The notes beneath the pieces are model-generated. The model searched no databases, had not been told where the DNA came from, and saw only the letters and a list, made by a program, of their open reading frames with translations. The position numbers and the translations under genes were made by a program. A stretch of DNA of 64,000 nt, taken from the NCBI RefSeq assembly GCF_021043375.1, contig NZ_JAJNDV010000001.1:275058-339057 (forward strand), read 5' to 3'. This DNA comes from Sphingomonas sp. IC-56. GTDB taxonomy: Bacteria > Pseudomonadota > Alphaproteobacteria > Sphingomonadales > Sphingomonadaceae. This document shows positions 9,230 through 17,920 of this stretch, one piece after another. Every line of letters starts with the position of its first letter. Positions within the stretch are counted from its first letter, which is position 1.

Positions 9230-10711
9230 ATGGGAACAATCGGGGCGTTCGACGAAATCTGGGGGCATGGCGGGCCAACGACACCGCGGCCTGAATTTGA
9301 CGCGCTGTCGCGCTGGGTCGCCGACACGCCTCGCGACGAACTCCACCGCCGCCAGCAATCGGCCGAAGCCGCTTTCCGCCAGCTTGGCATCACCTTCGCC
9401 GTCTATGGCGACAATGACGCCGCCGAGCGGATCATCCCGTTCGACATCGTGCCGCGCATCTTCCTGCACCAGGAATGGGCCAGTCTCTCCGAAGGGCTGG
9501 TCCAGCGCGTTCAGGCAATCAACGCCTTCCTCGAAGACATTTATGGCGAGCGCCGCATCCTTGCCGAAGGGCTGATCCCGCCTGAACTCATCTTCCGCAA
9601 CGACCAGTTCCGCCCCGAAGTCGCCGGCATCCGCCCGCCGCACGGCATATGGGCGCATATCTGCGGCATCGATCTGGTCCGCACGGGCCCCGACCAGTTC
9701 TTCGTGCTGGAGGACAATGCCCGCACGCCCTCGGGCGTCTCCTACATGCTGGAGAACCGTGAGGCGATGTTGCGCCTCTGCCCCGAACTGTTCCGCGAAT
9801 TCCGCGTCGCCCCGGTCGACAGCTATCCCGATCGCCTGCTCGAAACGATGCGCTCGGTGGCCCCGGGCGGCAACGCCAACCCGGTCTGCGTCGTGCTGAC
9901 CCCTGGCCACTTCAACTCGGCCTATTACGAACACAGCTTCCTTGCCGATTCCATGGGAATCGAACTGGTCGAGGCTGCCGACCTCGTGGTCGACGACGAT
10001 TTCGTCTGGGTACAGACCGTCGGTGGCCGCGTGCGGGTGGACGTGATCTATCGTCGCATCGACGACGACTTTCTCGATCCGCTCACCTTCCGCCCCGATT
10101 CGATGCTGGGCGTTCCCGGCCTCATGGCCGCCTATCGCGCCGGCAATGTTGCGCTGATCAACGCGCCTGGCAACGGCATCGCCGACGACAAGGCGATCTA
10201 CAGCTACATGCCGGAGATCGTCCGCTTCTACACCGGACAGGACGCCAAGCTGCCGAACGTCGAAACCTGGCGCTGCCGCGAGCCGCAGGCGCTGAAATAC
10301 GTGCTCGACAATCTGCCCGATCTGGTCGTGAAGCTGGTCGACGGCTCGGGCGGCTACGGCATGCTGGTCGGCCCCACGGCCACGAAGCAGGAAATTGCCG
10401 ACTTCCGCGCCGCGCTGATCGCCGAGCCGCACCGCTATATCGCCCAGCCAACGCTGGCGCTCTCCACCGTGCCGACGCTGGTCGAACAGGGCCTGGCGCC
10501 GCGCCATGTCGACTTCCGCCCCTTCGTGCTGACCGGCAGCGACGGCGTGCGCGTGGTCCCGGGCGGCCTCACCCGCGTGGCGCTACGCGAAGGTTCGCTG
10601 GTGGTAAACTCCAGCCAGGGCGGCGGCACCAAGGACAGCTTCGTGCTGCTGGAAGATGGCGCGCCCGGCCAGCGCCAATCGCAGTCGCAGTCGCAGCGTC
10701 AGGGAGTGTGA
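9230..10711 (+). CDS. Circularly permuted ATP-grasp protein (DUF404/DUF407)
   Basis: 493-aa putative ATP-dependent carboxylate-amine ligase. The frame is open from 9074, but ATG 9230 has GGAG five bases upstream and yields the usual family length. Family motifs: FDEIWG at the N-terminus, FDIVPRIF, EDNARTPSGVSYMLENR, DLVVKLVDGSGGYGMLVG (ATP-binding loop) and LSTVPTLVEQGLAPRHVDFRPFV. The C-terminus ends in a Gln/Ser-rich run. First gene of a three-gene unit with an alpha-E protein and a transglutaminase-like protein, a neighbourhood proposed in comparative work to make or process a peptide tag; the actual substrate is not known. Confidence 0.9.
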   Translation: MGTIGAFDEIWGHGGPTTPRPEFDALSRWVADTPRDELHRRQQSAEAAFRQLGITFAVYGDNDAAERIIPFDIVPRIFLHQEWASLSEGLVQRVQAINAFLEDIYGERRILAEGLIPPELIFRNDQFRPEVAGIRPPHGIWAHICGIDLVRTGPDQFFVLEDNARTPSGVSYMLENREAMLRLCPELFREFRVAPVDSYPDRLLETMRSVAPGGNANPVCVVLTPGHFNSAYYEHSFLADSMGIELVEAADLVVDDDFVWVQTVGGRVRVDVIYRRIDDDFLDPLTFRPDSMLGVPGLMAAYRAGNVALINAPGNGIADDKAIYSYMPEIVRFYTGQDAKLPNVETWRCREPQALKYVLDNLPDLVVKLVDGSGGYGMLVGPTATKQEIADFRAALIAEPHRYIAQPTLALSTVPTLVEQGLAPRHVDFRPFVLTGSDGVRVVPGGLTRVALREGSLVVNSSQGGGTKDSFVLLEDGAPGQRQSQSQSQRQGV

Positions 10712-10718
10712 GCGCGCC

Positions 10719-11660
10719 ATGCTGATGCTCTCCCGCACCGCCGCCGCGCTCTACTGGCTGGGCCGCTATGTCGAACGCGCGGACTTCATCGCCCGTCTGG
10801 TCGAAGCGACCATCCGCCTCGACGCGCTCTCCGCCCGCCCGGCCGGCGAGGCCGCGTGGCAAAGTGCGCTCGCGGTCAGCTACACCGACGAAGCCTTTGC
10901 CGCGACCGGGCGCGACCTGACCCAGGCCCATGTCGCGCATTTCCTGACGCTGGATACGGCCAATCCCGGCTCAATCATCCGCTGCCTGGAAATGGCGCGG
11001 AACAACGCGCGTGCTGTGCGCACCGCGCTGACCCGCGACGCATGGACCGCGATCAACCGCGCCTGGCTGCTGTTCCAACAGCGGCCGAGCACCGGCAGCG
11101 CCACCGAAACCTTGAACCTGGTCGAACAGATCAAGGGCGAGACCCGCGGCTTCGAAGGGTCGATCCACCGCATGATGCGGAACGAGGCGACCTGGCTGAT
11201 CCAGCTCGGCGCAGCAGTGGAGCGCGCCGACAACACCGCGCGGCTGATCGACGTCAAATACCACCTGCTGCTGCCCCAGGGCGAACCGGTAGGCGGCGTC
11301 GTCGACCGTGATCAGTGGACCACAATCCTTCAGACCGTGTCCGCGGTGAACGCCTATCGCTGGCTCTACAAGGAAGGCCTGCAGCCCAGCAACGTGATTG
11401 ACCTGCTGCTCAGCCGTACCGAACTGCCTCGCAGTCTCGCCGCGTGCGTCGAAGAGAGCGTAAGCATCCTCAGCCATCTCGCCAAGCGCACCGGCCTTCA
11501 GGGGGAAGCCGACCGCATGGCCCGCGCCCGCATGGCGCGCATGCAGAAAACCCGCGCCTCGGACGTCATTGTCAGCGGCCTCCACGAACATCTCACCGCC
11601 TTTATTCAGGAAAACGCGATGCTCGACGCCGCGATCAGCCGCCAGTTCCGGTTCATCTGA
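10719..11660 (+). CDS. Alpha-E domain protein (DUF403)
   Basis: 313-aa all-helical protein of unknown biochemical role that nearly always accompanies circularly permuted ATP-grasp genes. Seen: the N-terminal signature MLSRTAAALYWLGRYVERAD, NNARAVRTALTRDAWTAIN, and TWLIQLGAAVERADNTARLIDVKY near residues 165-190, all family hallmarks. ATG 10719 follows the ATP-grasp stop by 7 bases with AGGGAG upstream. The end overlaps the start of the next gene by one base, so the three genes are one transcription unit. Confidence 0.9.
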   Translation: MLMLSRTAAALYWLGRYVERADFIARLVEATIRLDALSARPAGEAAWQSALAVSYTDEAFAATGRDLTQAHVAHFLTLDTANPGSIIRCLEMARNNARAVRTALTRDAWTAINRAWLLFQQRPSTGSATETLNLVEQIKGETRGFEGSIHRMMRNEATWLIQLGAAVERADNTARLIDVKYHLLLPQGEPVGGVVDRDQWTTILQTVSAVNAYRWLYKEGLQPSNVIDLLLSRTELPRSLAACVEESVSILSHLAKRTGLQGEADRMARARMARMQKTRASDVIVSGLHEHLTAFIQENAMLDAAISRQFRFI

Positions 11661-12469
11661 TGCGCATCGCGATCGATCATCACACGCGCTATCGCTTTTC
11701 GAAGCCGCAGGACCGCATTGTCCAGATGCTGCGCCTGACTCCCCGCGACACGCGCGATCAGACGGTCGTTAGCTGGATGGTCAGCGTCGATTGCGACGCC
11801 CGGCTGCGCGAGGCCACTGATGGCTTCGGTAACGCTGTCACCATGCTCTATGCCGATGGTCCGCTCAAATCGCTCGACGTGCATGTCACGGGCGAGGTGC
11901 TGACCACCAATGCCGACGGCGTGGTCCATGGCTCCGCGGAACCGCTGCCGCCCCTCCTGTACCTCCGCGCGACCCCGCGTACCGCGCCGGGCGAGGGCCT
12001 CCCTGACTTCGCAGCGGACAGCGTCGCCGGCGCCGGCGACCGCCTGGACGCACTCCACCGCCTCAACCGCGCGCTCCACGCCCGCTTCCCCTGCGCCCCC
12101 GACGCCCCCGACAATCGCGCCTCCGCGGCCGAAGCCTTCGCCGCCGGCTCGGCAACGGCGCGCGACGTCGCGCAGATGTTCATTGCCGCCGCGCGTGGCC
12201 TGGAGATCCCGGCGCGCTATGTCTCGGGCTATCGCAGCGACAGCGTCGCCCACTCCGCGCCCCACGCCTGGGCCGAAGCGCATGTCGACGGCCTTGGCTG
12301 GGTGAGCTTCGATCCCGTGACCGGCCTGTCCCCCGACCATCATTATGTCCGGGTCGCGGTCGGGCTGGACGCGGCGGGTGCATCGGCAATCGCCGGAACC
12401 CGCGTGGGCCACGGCCTGGAACAGCTCGACGTCGACCTACACGTCGAACAACTCGGCACCGACGCCTAG
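11660..12469 (+). CDS. Transglutaminase-like protein lacking the catalytic cysteine
   Basis: 269 aa; starts at ATG 11660, overlapping the preceding TGA by one base. The N-terminal beta region (MRIAIDHHTRYRFSKPQDRI) and the core RGLEIPARYVSGYRSD, HAWAEAHVDGLGWVSFDP are those of bacterial transglutaminase-like proteins of ATP-grasp/alpha-E operons. Where the family has a G-x-G-V-C-Q-D box, this protein reads AAGSATARDVAQMF: the position of the nucleophilic Cys is Ala (codon 167, GCG at 12158-12160). His and Asp of the triad remain. The segment before it, usually TD-x-x-T-T-A-E-E-A, is also diverged. I therefore expect no cysteine-protease or transglutaminase chemistry. No anbu gene follows. Confidence 0.87.
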   Translation: MRIAIDHHTRYRFSKPQDRIVQMLRLTPRDTRDQTVVSWMVSVDCDARLREATDGFGNAVTMLYADGPLKSLDVHVTGEVLTTNADGVVHGSAEPLPPLLYLRATPRTAPGEGLPDFAADSVAGAGDRLDALHRLNRALHARFPCAPDAPDNRASAAEAFAAGSATARDVAQMFIAAARGLEIPARYVSGYRSDSVAHSAPHAWAEAHVDGLGWVSFDPVTGLSPDHHYVRVAVGLDAAGASAIAGTRVGHGLEQLDVDLHVEQLGTDA

Positions 12470-12473
12470 GCGC

Positions 12474-13148
12474 CTAGCGCCGCGTCCTGAACCGCAGCAC
12501 TGCCGCCTCGGCAGCTAGGCCGTTCGTGCCACGAAAGTTCCAGAAGCTGCCACCATTGAACCCAAGCGCGTAGGAACGCCCGGGCTCCACCCGGCAGTCC
12601 AATTCGAAGCTCTGCCCGTCCGCGAGTTGACGCGGCATGTTCGAACACGTCGGCGTCTCGCCACCGGCTACACGCACGAACGACCATCCATCGCTACGCA
12701 TCGGCTGATCAAAGCGGACGCGGATGGTCACCGTTCCAGACGCGACCGTCGATCCGGTAGCCGGACTGACCGAGATCACTTTGGGCGCGACCACTGGCCG
12801 CGATTGCGGCGCGAGCAGCACGAGTGCCAGCGCAGTCGAGACAAATGCCAGCGCAGTCATCGTCATCCAATCCTTACGAAAGAAGCGTCTCGGGCTCCCC
12901 AAGGATATCGGCCCCAGCTCCGAAACCCCAATTTTCCTGTCACAATTTTCTTGTGGCTGCCGATTTACCAGCCGCGCCAACTCTCGGCTGCTCGCCACGC
13001 CGGTCTTCCGCCGCGCCTCGCGCAGCAGCTCATTGACAGCGTTGGTGCTCAAGTTCGTTGCCGTCGCGGCGCTCTTGACGGTGTGGCCTTCCGCCAGCAA
13101 CAGCAATATCTGCCGCTCTCTAGCGTTCAGGCGGGAAAGGTCGACCAT
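12474..13148 (-). CDS. Membrane-anchored LuxR-type HTH protein with Ig-like extracytoplasmic domain
   Basis: 224 aa in three parts: an N-terminal GerE/LuxR-type helix-turn-helix (residues about 4-62: LNARERQILLLLAEGHTVKS, LSTNAVNELLREARRK); a basic linker ending RRFFRKDW; one transmembrane helix (about 95-114); and a C-terminal beta-rich domain (about 122-224) beginning PKVISVSPATGSTVASG, like bacterial Ig-like (Big_5) modules, with a Cys pair in PTCSN and LDCRV. The layout predicts DNA binding in the cytoplasm controlled by an outside sensor, as in ToxR/CadC one-component regulators. No cognate target is evident. The gene is convergent with the transglutaminase-like gene. Confidence 0.82.
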   Translation of the reverse strand: MVDLSRLNARERQILLLLAEGHTVKSAATATNLSTNAVNELLREARRKTGVASSRELARLVNRQPQENCDRKIGVSELGPISLGSPRRFFRKDWMTMTALAFVSTALALVLLAPQSRPVVAPKVISVSPATGSTVASGTVTIRVRFDQPMRSDGWSFVRVAGGETPTCSNMPRQLADGQSFELDCRVEPGRSYALGFNGGSFWNFRGTNGLAAEAAVLRFRTRR

Positions 13149-13164
13149 CGCCGCGCTGCGGCAA

Positions 13165-13950
13165 TCAGGCCAGCGCGCGCGCCTTGGACGGCATCGGCAT
13201 CGCGAAGGTCTCGTCCTCGTCGGTTAGGAGCGACCAGCCATTGGGACCCAGCACTTCGATCGGGCGGTAGCGGGTCTTGTACGCCATGCGCTCAGACCCT
13301 TTCACCCAATAGCCCAGATAGACATAGGGCAGCCCCGCGTCGCGGGCGCGCAGGATGTGGTCCAGGATGATGTAGTTGCCCATGCCGGGCCGCGTCTCGT
13401 CGTCGGCGACGAAGAAGCTGTAGATCATCGACAGCCCGTCCGCCTGGCGGTCGGTGATGCACGCCCCCACCAGCCGCCCGCGCACGCCATTCACGCTTGG
13501 CTCGCGATATTCGATGACATAGGAGCTGACCGGCGACTGCTCGACCATGTCGGCATAGTCGTTGTCGTCCATTGCTGCCATGCCGCCGCCGGGATGCCGC
13601 GCGTTCAGATAGCGGTGCAGCAGTTCATATTGCTCTTCGGTCGCCCAGGGCTTGCACGCGGTAACCTCCAGGTCGCCATAGCGCTTCAACAGCTTGCGCT
13701 GCGTGGCATTGGGCTGGAACTGGTCCGCCACCACCCGCACCGAGACGCAGGCGGTGCAATTGGCGCAGCTCGGCCGATAGGCGACCGACTGGCTGCGACG
13801 AAACCCGATCCGGCCCAGCGCGTCGTTCAGCTCGCCGGCATGCTGGCCGCTCAGCTCGGTGAAGATCTTCCGCTCCTGCCGCCCCGGCAGATAGGGGCAG
13901 GGCGACGGGCTGGTCACGAAGAATCGGGGGAAACGGGAAAGTGCAGTCAC
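13165..13950 (-). CDS. bpt: Aspartate/glutamate leucyltransferase (N-end rule)
   Basis: 261-aa aminoacyl-tRNA-protein transferase of the bacterial Bpt/ATE group, which attaches Leu to N-terminal Asp or Glu and marks proteins for ClpS-ClpAP. The GTG at 13950 is the only start that keeps the conserved N-terminus [20 protein letters not shown]. Cys-rich motif [12 protein letters not shown] and the C-terminal [27 protein letters not shown] are family signatures. It ends 16 bases upstream of the LuxR-type gene on the same strand, so co-transcription is possible. An upstream gap of 314 bases separates it from ilvA. Confidence 0.92.
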   Translation of the reverse strand: MTALSRFPRFFVTSPSPCPYLPGRQERKIFTELSGQHAGELNDALGRIGFRRSQSVAYRPSCANCTACVSVRVVADQFQPNATQRKLLKRYGDLEVTACKPWATEEQYELLHRYLNARHPGGGMAAMDDNDYADMVEQSPVSSYVIEYREPSVNGVRGRLVGACITDRQADGLSMIYSFFVADDETRPGMGNYIILDHILRARDAGLPYVYLGYWVKGSERMAYKTRYRPIEVLGPNGWSLLTDEDETFAMPMPSKARALA

Positions 13951-14264
13951 CGCCTGTTGGTCCTCGTTCCGGCCTCACCATCGGCCTTGCGAAACCGACT
14001 ATGGAGTGCCGAAGCAATGATGAAAAGCGCCTTTACCATGAAAGAAAGTTAACGAAGGCACAGAGGCGAACCTAGCGAGAACAGCAGCTTAGGCGCCGGC
14101 GGCTGTCGCCGCCGAGCGCGCTTGTTAACCAGTTGCCGCGCGATACTCGCGCATGTTCCCGCCGAACGGACGCAAGCATACACCAGTGTCTCAACGTCGA
14201 GAATCCGCGCCCGCCTCAGCTCGGCGCGCCCCTGATTCGCTTCACCACATCGGCGGCGGCGAAG
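13951..14264. other. 314-base intergenic stretch upstream of bpt, no gene found
   Basis: Lies between ilvA (ending at 14265 on the minus strand) and bpt (starting at 13950). Only very short frames without family resemblance occur, such as an 11-codon ATG frame at 14017. It contains a perfect 6-bp GC stem with a four-base loop at 14098-14113 and two GTTAAC-containing AT-rich spots near 14048 and 14124. It probably holds the bpt promoter; I could not pick a convincing -35/-10 pair. Confidence 0.5.
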
Positions 14265-15509
14265 TTACGCCAGCTCCACCTGGCGCACTTCATATTGCGC
14301 GCGCCGCAGCGCGGTGATCAGACGATCCAGGTGATTGCGGTCGCGCGTCTCGCACTCGACGTCCAGCGTCAGCCCCTTGGCCGGCAGCGTCGTGAAGATC
14401 CGCTGATGGTACAGCTCCAGGATGTTGACGCCCTGTTCCTGGAAGATCTTGGCGACGTTAAACAACGCGCCCGGCCGATCCTGCAACCGCACGCTAAGCC
14501 GCGCCAGCCGCCCCGACCGCGCGAGATCGCGCAACAGCACATTGGCGAGCAGCCGCGTGTCGATATTGCCGCCGCACAGGATGGTGCCGACCGTGCGCCC
14601 CTTGAACCGCTCGGGCTCCGACAGCAACGCCGCCAGCCCCGCCGCGCCGGCGCCCTCGACAACCGTCTTCTCGATCTGCAGCAACAGGCTGACCGACTCC
14701 TCCAGCCGCCGCTCACCCACCAGCACGATATCGTCCACCAGCGCCTCGACGATCCCGGCGGTGATCCCGCCCGGATGCTTTACCGCGATGCCCTCCGCCA
14801 GCGTGTCGCCCGCACACGGCATCTCGGTATGATGGATGCGGTTGTACATCGACGGGAACAGCTCGGCCTGGACCCCGATCACTTCGACCGAGCGCCCCTC
14901 GGACTTCGCCACCACCGAAGATCCGGAGATCAGCCCGCCGCCGCCGATCGGCACCACCAGCATGTCGATCTCGGGCACATCCTCCAGCATCTCCAGCACG
15001 GCGGTGCCCTGCCCGGCGATCACGCGCGGGTCATCGAACGGGTGAATGAAGGTAAAGCCTTTCTCCGCCTCCAGCGTGCGCGAATGGGCATAGGCCGCGT
15101 CAAACGTCTCGCCGTGCAGGATCACGGTCGCGCCATGCCCCTCGGTCTGCGTCACCTTCACGATCGGTGTGTTCAGCGGCATCACGATGGTGCTCGGAAT
15201 GCCCAGCCGCGTCGCATGATAGGCCAGCCCCTGCGCATGGTTGCCTGCAGACGCCGCGATCACGCCCTTGGCCCGCGCCGCCTCGTCCAGCTGCAACAGC
15301 GTGTTGAGCGCACCCCGCTCCTTGTAGGCGGCGGTGAACTGCAGATTCTCGAACTTCAGGTACACCGTCGCCCCGGTCAGCTGCGACAGCGTCTTGCTCA
15401 CCAGCGTGGGCGTCCGCACAACCGATCCCGTAATTCGCGCCTGGGCCGCACGGACATCGTCGATCGATACGGGCAGGCGCGCAGGCGCCGGAACTGCTTT
15501 GGTGGCCAT
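14265..15509 (-). CDS. ilvA: Threonine ammonia-lyase with C-terminal ACT domain
   Basis: 414-aa PLP enzyme deaminating threonine to 2-oxobutyrate for isoleucine synthesis. PLP Lys is K63 in FTAAYKERGALN; SAGNHAQGLAYHA, VVPIGGGGLISG (phosphate-binding Gly loop) and TILCGGNIDTRLLANVLLRD are present. Residues about 330-414 form one ACT domain (LSVRLQDRPGALFNVAKIF). This single-ACT form is the type common in alphaproteobacteria rather than the two-ACT-like E. coli IlvA. It starts 57 bases from the divergent amidohydrolase gene. Confidence 0.92.
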   Translation of the reverse strand: MATKAVPAPARLPVSIDDVRAAQARITGSVVRTPTLVSKTLSQLTGATVYLKFENLQFTAAYKERGALNTLLQLDEAARAKGVIAASAGNHAQGLAYHATRLGIPSTIVMPLNTPIVKVTQTEGHGATVILHGETFDAAYAHSRTLEAEKGFTFIHPFDDPRVIAGQGTAVLEMLEDVPEIDMLVVPIGGGGLISGSSVVAKSEGRSVEVIGVQAELFPSMYNRIHHTEMPCAGDTLAEGIAVKHPGGITAGIVEALVDDIVLVGERRLEESVSLLLQIEKTVVEGAGAAGLAALLSEPERFKGRTVGTILCGGNIDTRLLANVLLRDLARSGRLARLSVRLQDRPGALFNVAKIFQEQGVNILELYHQRIFTTLPAKGLTLDVECETRDRNHLDRLITALRRAQYEVRQVELA

Positions 15510-15566
15510 GGACCAAGGCGTAGACCATCTGGCGCAGCGGGGGAACAGGCCCTATGCGCTTGGCCC

Positions 15567-17237
15567 ATGCTCAAGACGCCTCGCTTCGCCCGCCTGCTGA
15601 CCCCGCTGCTCGCCGCCACGGCCCTGCTGTCCGCGCCTGCCGCGCTGGCCGACGGGCTGGTTGACAATGTGAACGGCATCACGCTGGGTACGCGCGGCGA
15701 AGTGGTCCGCTTCTCGGCCATGCAGATCGACCGCAGCGGCAAGGTCGTGCGCCTGTTCTCGGGCAAGGAAAAGCGCCCGCGCAAGCTGGAATGGCGCACC
15801 GATATGGGCGGTCGCACGCTCGTGCCCGGCATGATCGATGCGCACGGCCATGTCATGGGCCTGGGCTCGCAGCTCCTCCTGCTCGACCTGTCGCAGACGC
15901 GCTCGCTGGACGAGGCGCTGGAAAAGATCCGCAGCTATGCCGCGGCAAACCCGAACAAGTGGATCGTGGGCAGCGGCTGGAACCAGGAGCGCTGGGGCCT
16001 TGGCCGCTTTCCCACCGCCGCTGATCTCGACCGCGCCGTCAGCGACCGCCCGGTCTGGCTTGAGCGCGTTGACGGCCATGCCGGCTGGGCCAACACCCGC
16101 GCGCTTGCCGCGGCCGGCATCACCGCCGCCACTAAGGATCCCAGCGGCGGCCGTATCGAGCGTGCAGCCGGCGGCGCCCCCGCGGGCGTGCTGGTCGATG
16201 CCGCCCGCACGCTGGTCGAAAAGGTCATTCCCCAGCCCACCCCGCGTGAGCGCAACGCCGCCTTCCTAGCCGCGCAGGACAAGCTCCTGTCGCTCGGCGT
16301 GACCGCCACGGCGGACATGGGCACCACGATCGAGGATTGGCTCACCTATCGCCGCATCGGCGACATGAACCTGCTCAAGCTGCGCATCATGAGCTACGCG
16401 CACGGCGTCGACACCGCACTCACCGTGGCGGGTCAGGGTCCCACCCCCTGGCTCTATGGCGACCGGCTGCGCATGGGCGGGATCAAGATCTATGACGATG
16501 GCGCGCTGGGCAGCCGCGGCGCCTGGCTGAAGGCACCCTATGCCGACGCGCCGAATGAAAAGGGGCTCGGCTTCCTGTCCGACGACCAGCTGCTCAACAT
16601 GATGACCCGCGGCTCGATGGACGGCTTCCAGATCGCCGTGCACGCGATCGGCGACCGGGCCAATCAGCAGGCGCTGGATGCGATCGAAGTGCTCGCCGAC
16701 ACCTACAAGGACGATCGCCGCTGGCGCATCGAACACGCCCAGATCGTCGATCCCAAGGATCTGCCGCGCTTCGGCAAGTACGGCATCATCGCCTCGATGC
16801 AGCCGGTGCACCAGACCTCCGACCGCACCATGGCAGAGGCCCGCCTGGGCGAAGGGCGGCTGAACGGCGCCTATGCCTGGCGTTCGATCCTGCAATTGGG
16901 CGGCCGGCTCGCCTTCGGCTCCGACTTCCCGGTGGAAAGCCCCGATCCCTGGGCCGGCTGGGCCGCGTCTTTCACGCGTCAGGACCCGCAGGGCCAGCCC
17001 CCCGGCGGCTGGCGCATGCAGGATGCGGTGACCCGCGAACAGGGCTGGGCCGGCTTCACCACCGGGGCCGCCTATGCCGGCTTTGCCGAAACCAAGATCG
17101 GCCGGCTGACGCCTGGCCTCCTCGCCGACTTCCTGATCGTCGACCGCGATCCGCTGACCGCACAGCCCAACGAACTGCGCGCGACCAAGGTGCTCGAAAC
17201 CTGGGTCGGAGGATATAAGGCATGGCCCGCCAAATAG
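15567..17237 (+). CDS. Exported metal-dependent amidohydrolase, YtcJ-like
   Basis: 556 aa; ATG 15567 begins a signal peptide (residues 1-28, ending SAPAALADG). Amidohydrolase-superfamily metal ligands are all seen: DAHGHVMGLG (HxH), GGIKIYDDGALGSRG with the Lys expected to be carboxylated, IAVHAIGDRANQQALDA, WRIEHAQIV, and FGSDFPVESPDP (Asp). This is the YtcJ/exoenzyme-regulatory-protein group, which hydrolyses amide or related bonds of unknown natural substrates; the signal peptide places it in the periplasm. Its last 16 bases overlap the start of an HPP-family gene. Confidence 0.9.
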   Translation: MLKTPRFARLLTPLLAATALLSAPAALADGLVDNVNGITLGTRGEVVRFSAMQIDRSGKVVRLFSGKEKRPRKLEWRTDMGGRTLVPGMIDAHGHVMGLGSQLLLLDLSQTRSLDEALEKIRSYAAANPNKWIVGSGWNQERWGLGRFPTAADLDRAVSDRPVWLERVDGHAGWANTRALAAAGITAATKDPSGGRIERAAGGAPAGVLVDAARTLVEKVIPQPTPRERNAAFLAAQDKLLSLGVTATADMGTTIEDWLTYRRIGDMNLLKLRIMSYAHGVDTALTVAGQGPTPWLYGDRLRMGGIKIYDDGALGSRGAWLKAPYADAPNEKGLGFLSDDQLLNMMTRGSMDGFQIAVHAIGDRANQQALDAIEVLADTYKDDRRWRIEHAQIVDPKDLPRFGKYGIIASMQPVHQTSDRTMAEARLGEGRLNGAYAWRSILQLGGRLAFGSDFPVESPDPWAGWAASFTRQDPQGQPPGGWRMQDAVTREQGWAGFTTGAAYAGFAETKIGRLTPGLLADFLIVDRDPLTAQPNELRATKVLETWVGGYKAWPAK

Positions 17238-17878
17238 GGGCGCTGCTGCTGGCCGGCGCCAATTGGCCCGACCGGCTGCTCGCCTGTATCGGTGCCCTGA
17301 TCGGCATCACCGTCACTGCCGTGATCGGCGGGCTGTTACCCCCCGCCGCCGCGCCCTTCCTGGTCGCGCCGATGGGCGCCTCGGCAGTGCTGGTCTATGC
17401 CGTGCCCGCCAGCCCGCTCGCCCAGCCCTGGCCCGTGCTCGGCGGCAACATGTTGTCGGTCTCGGTCGGCCTGATCTGCGCCGTGCTGCTCGGCCATGGC
17501 GCGCTCGCCGCAGGCGTGGCGGTCAGCCTCGCCATCCTGCTCATGTCGCTGCTGCGCTGCCTCCACCCGCCCGGCGGCGCGTGTGCGCTGCTGCCGGTGC
17601 TCGGCGGCCCCGCCATCGCGGCAAAGGGCCTCGGCTTCGCGCTGCTGCCCGTCGGCCTCAATGCCGCCGTGCTGGTCGGTGTCGGCCTCGCCTATCACCG
17701 CTTCTCGCGCCACAGCTATCCGCACAAGGCAACGCCCGCCGCCCCGATTTCCAGCCTGCTGCGCGCCGACATCGACGCTGCCTTGGCCGAAGCGCACGAA
17801 AGCTTCGACATCGCCAGCGAAGACCTTGCCGCCCTGCTCGACCGCGCCGAAGCGCATGCCCAGGCACGCCGCCGCTAA
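17222..17878 (+). CDS. HPP-family integral membrane protein
   Basis: 218 aa with four predicted transmembrane helices in residues about 18-165 and the name-giving LHPPGGACALLPVLGG motif. The APMGASAVLVYAVPASPLAQPW segment is also typical. The C-terminal 50 residues form a charged cytoplasmic tail. HPP proteins have been implicated in nitrite transport in chloroplasts, but bacterial roles are largely unknown. ATG 17222 lies inside the preceding amidohydrolase gene (16-base overlap), so translation is probably coupled. Confidence 0.88.
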   Translation: MARQIGALLLAGANWPDRLLACIGALIGITVTAVIGGLLPPAAAPFLVAPMGASAVLVYAVPASPLAQPWPVLGGNMLSVSVGLICAVLLGHGALAAGVAVSLAILLMSLLRCLHPPGGACALLPVLGGPAIAAKGLGFALLPVGLNAAVLVGVGLAYHRFSRHSYPHKATPAAPISSLLRADIDAALAEAHESFDIASEDLAALLDRAEAHAQARRR

Positions 17879-17920
17879 CACCCGCTAGACCCGCCAGCCT
17901 GCCCGTGGCGCAGGGGCAGA

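Noticed and set aside
14098..14113. GGCGGC-TGTC-GCCGCC hairpin upstream of bpt
   Set aside because: Short GC stem without a T-run; common by chance in this composition.
14133..15566. Long plus-strand extension upstream of the amidohydrolase frame
   Set aside because: It lies opposite ilvA; the real start is ATG 15567 with a signal peptide.
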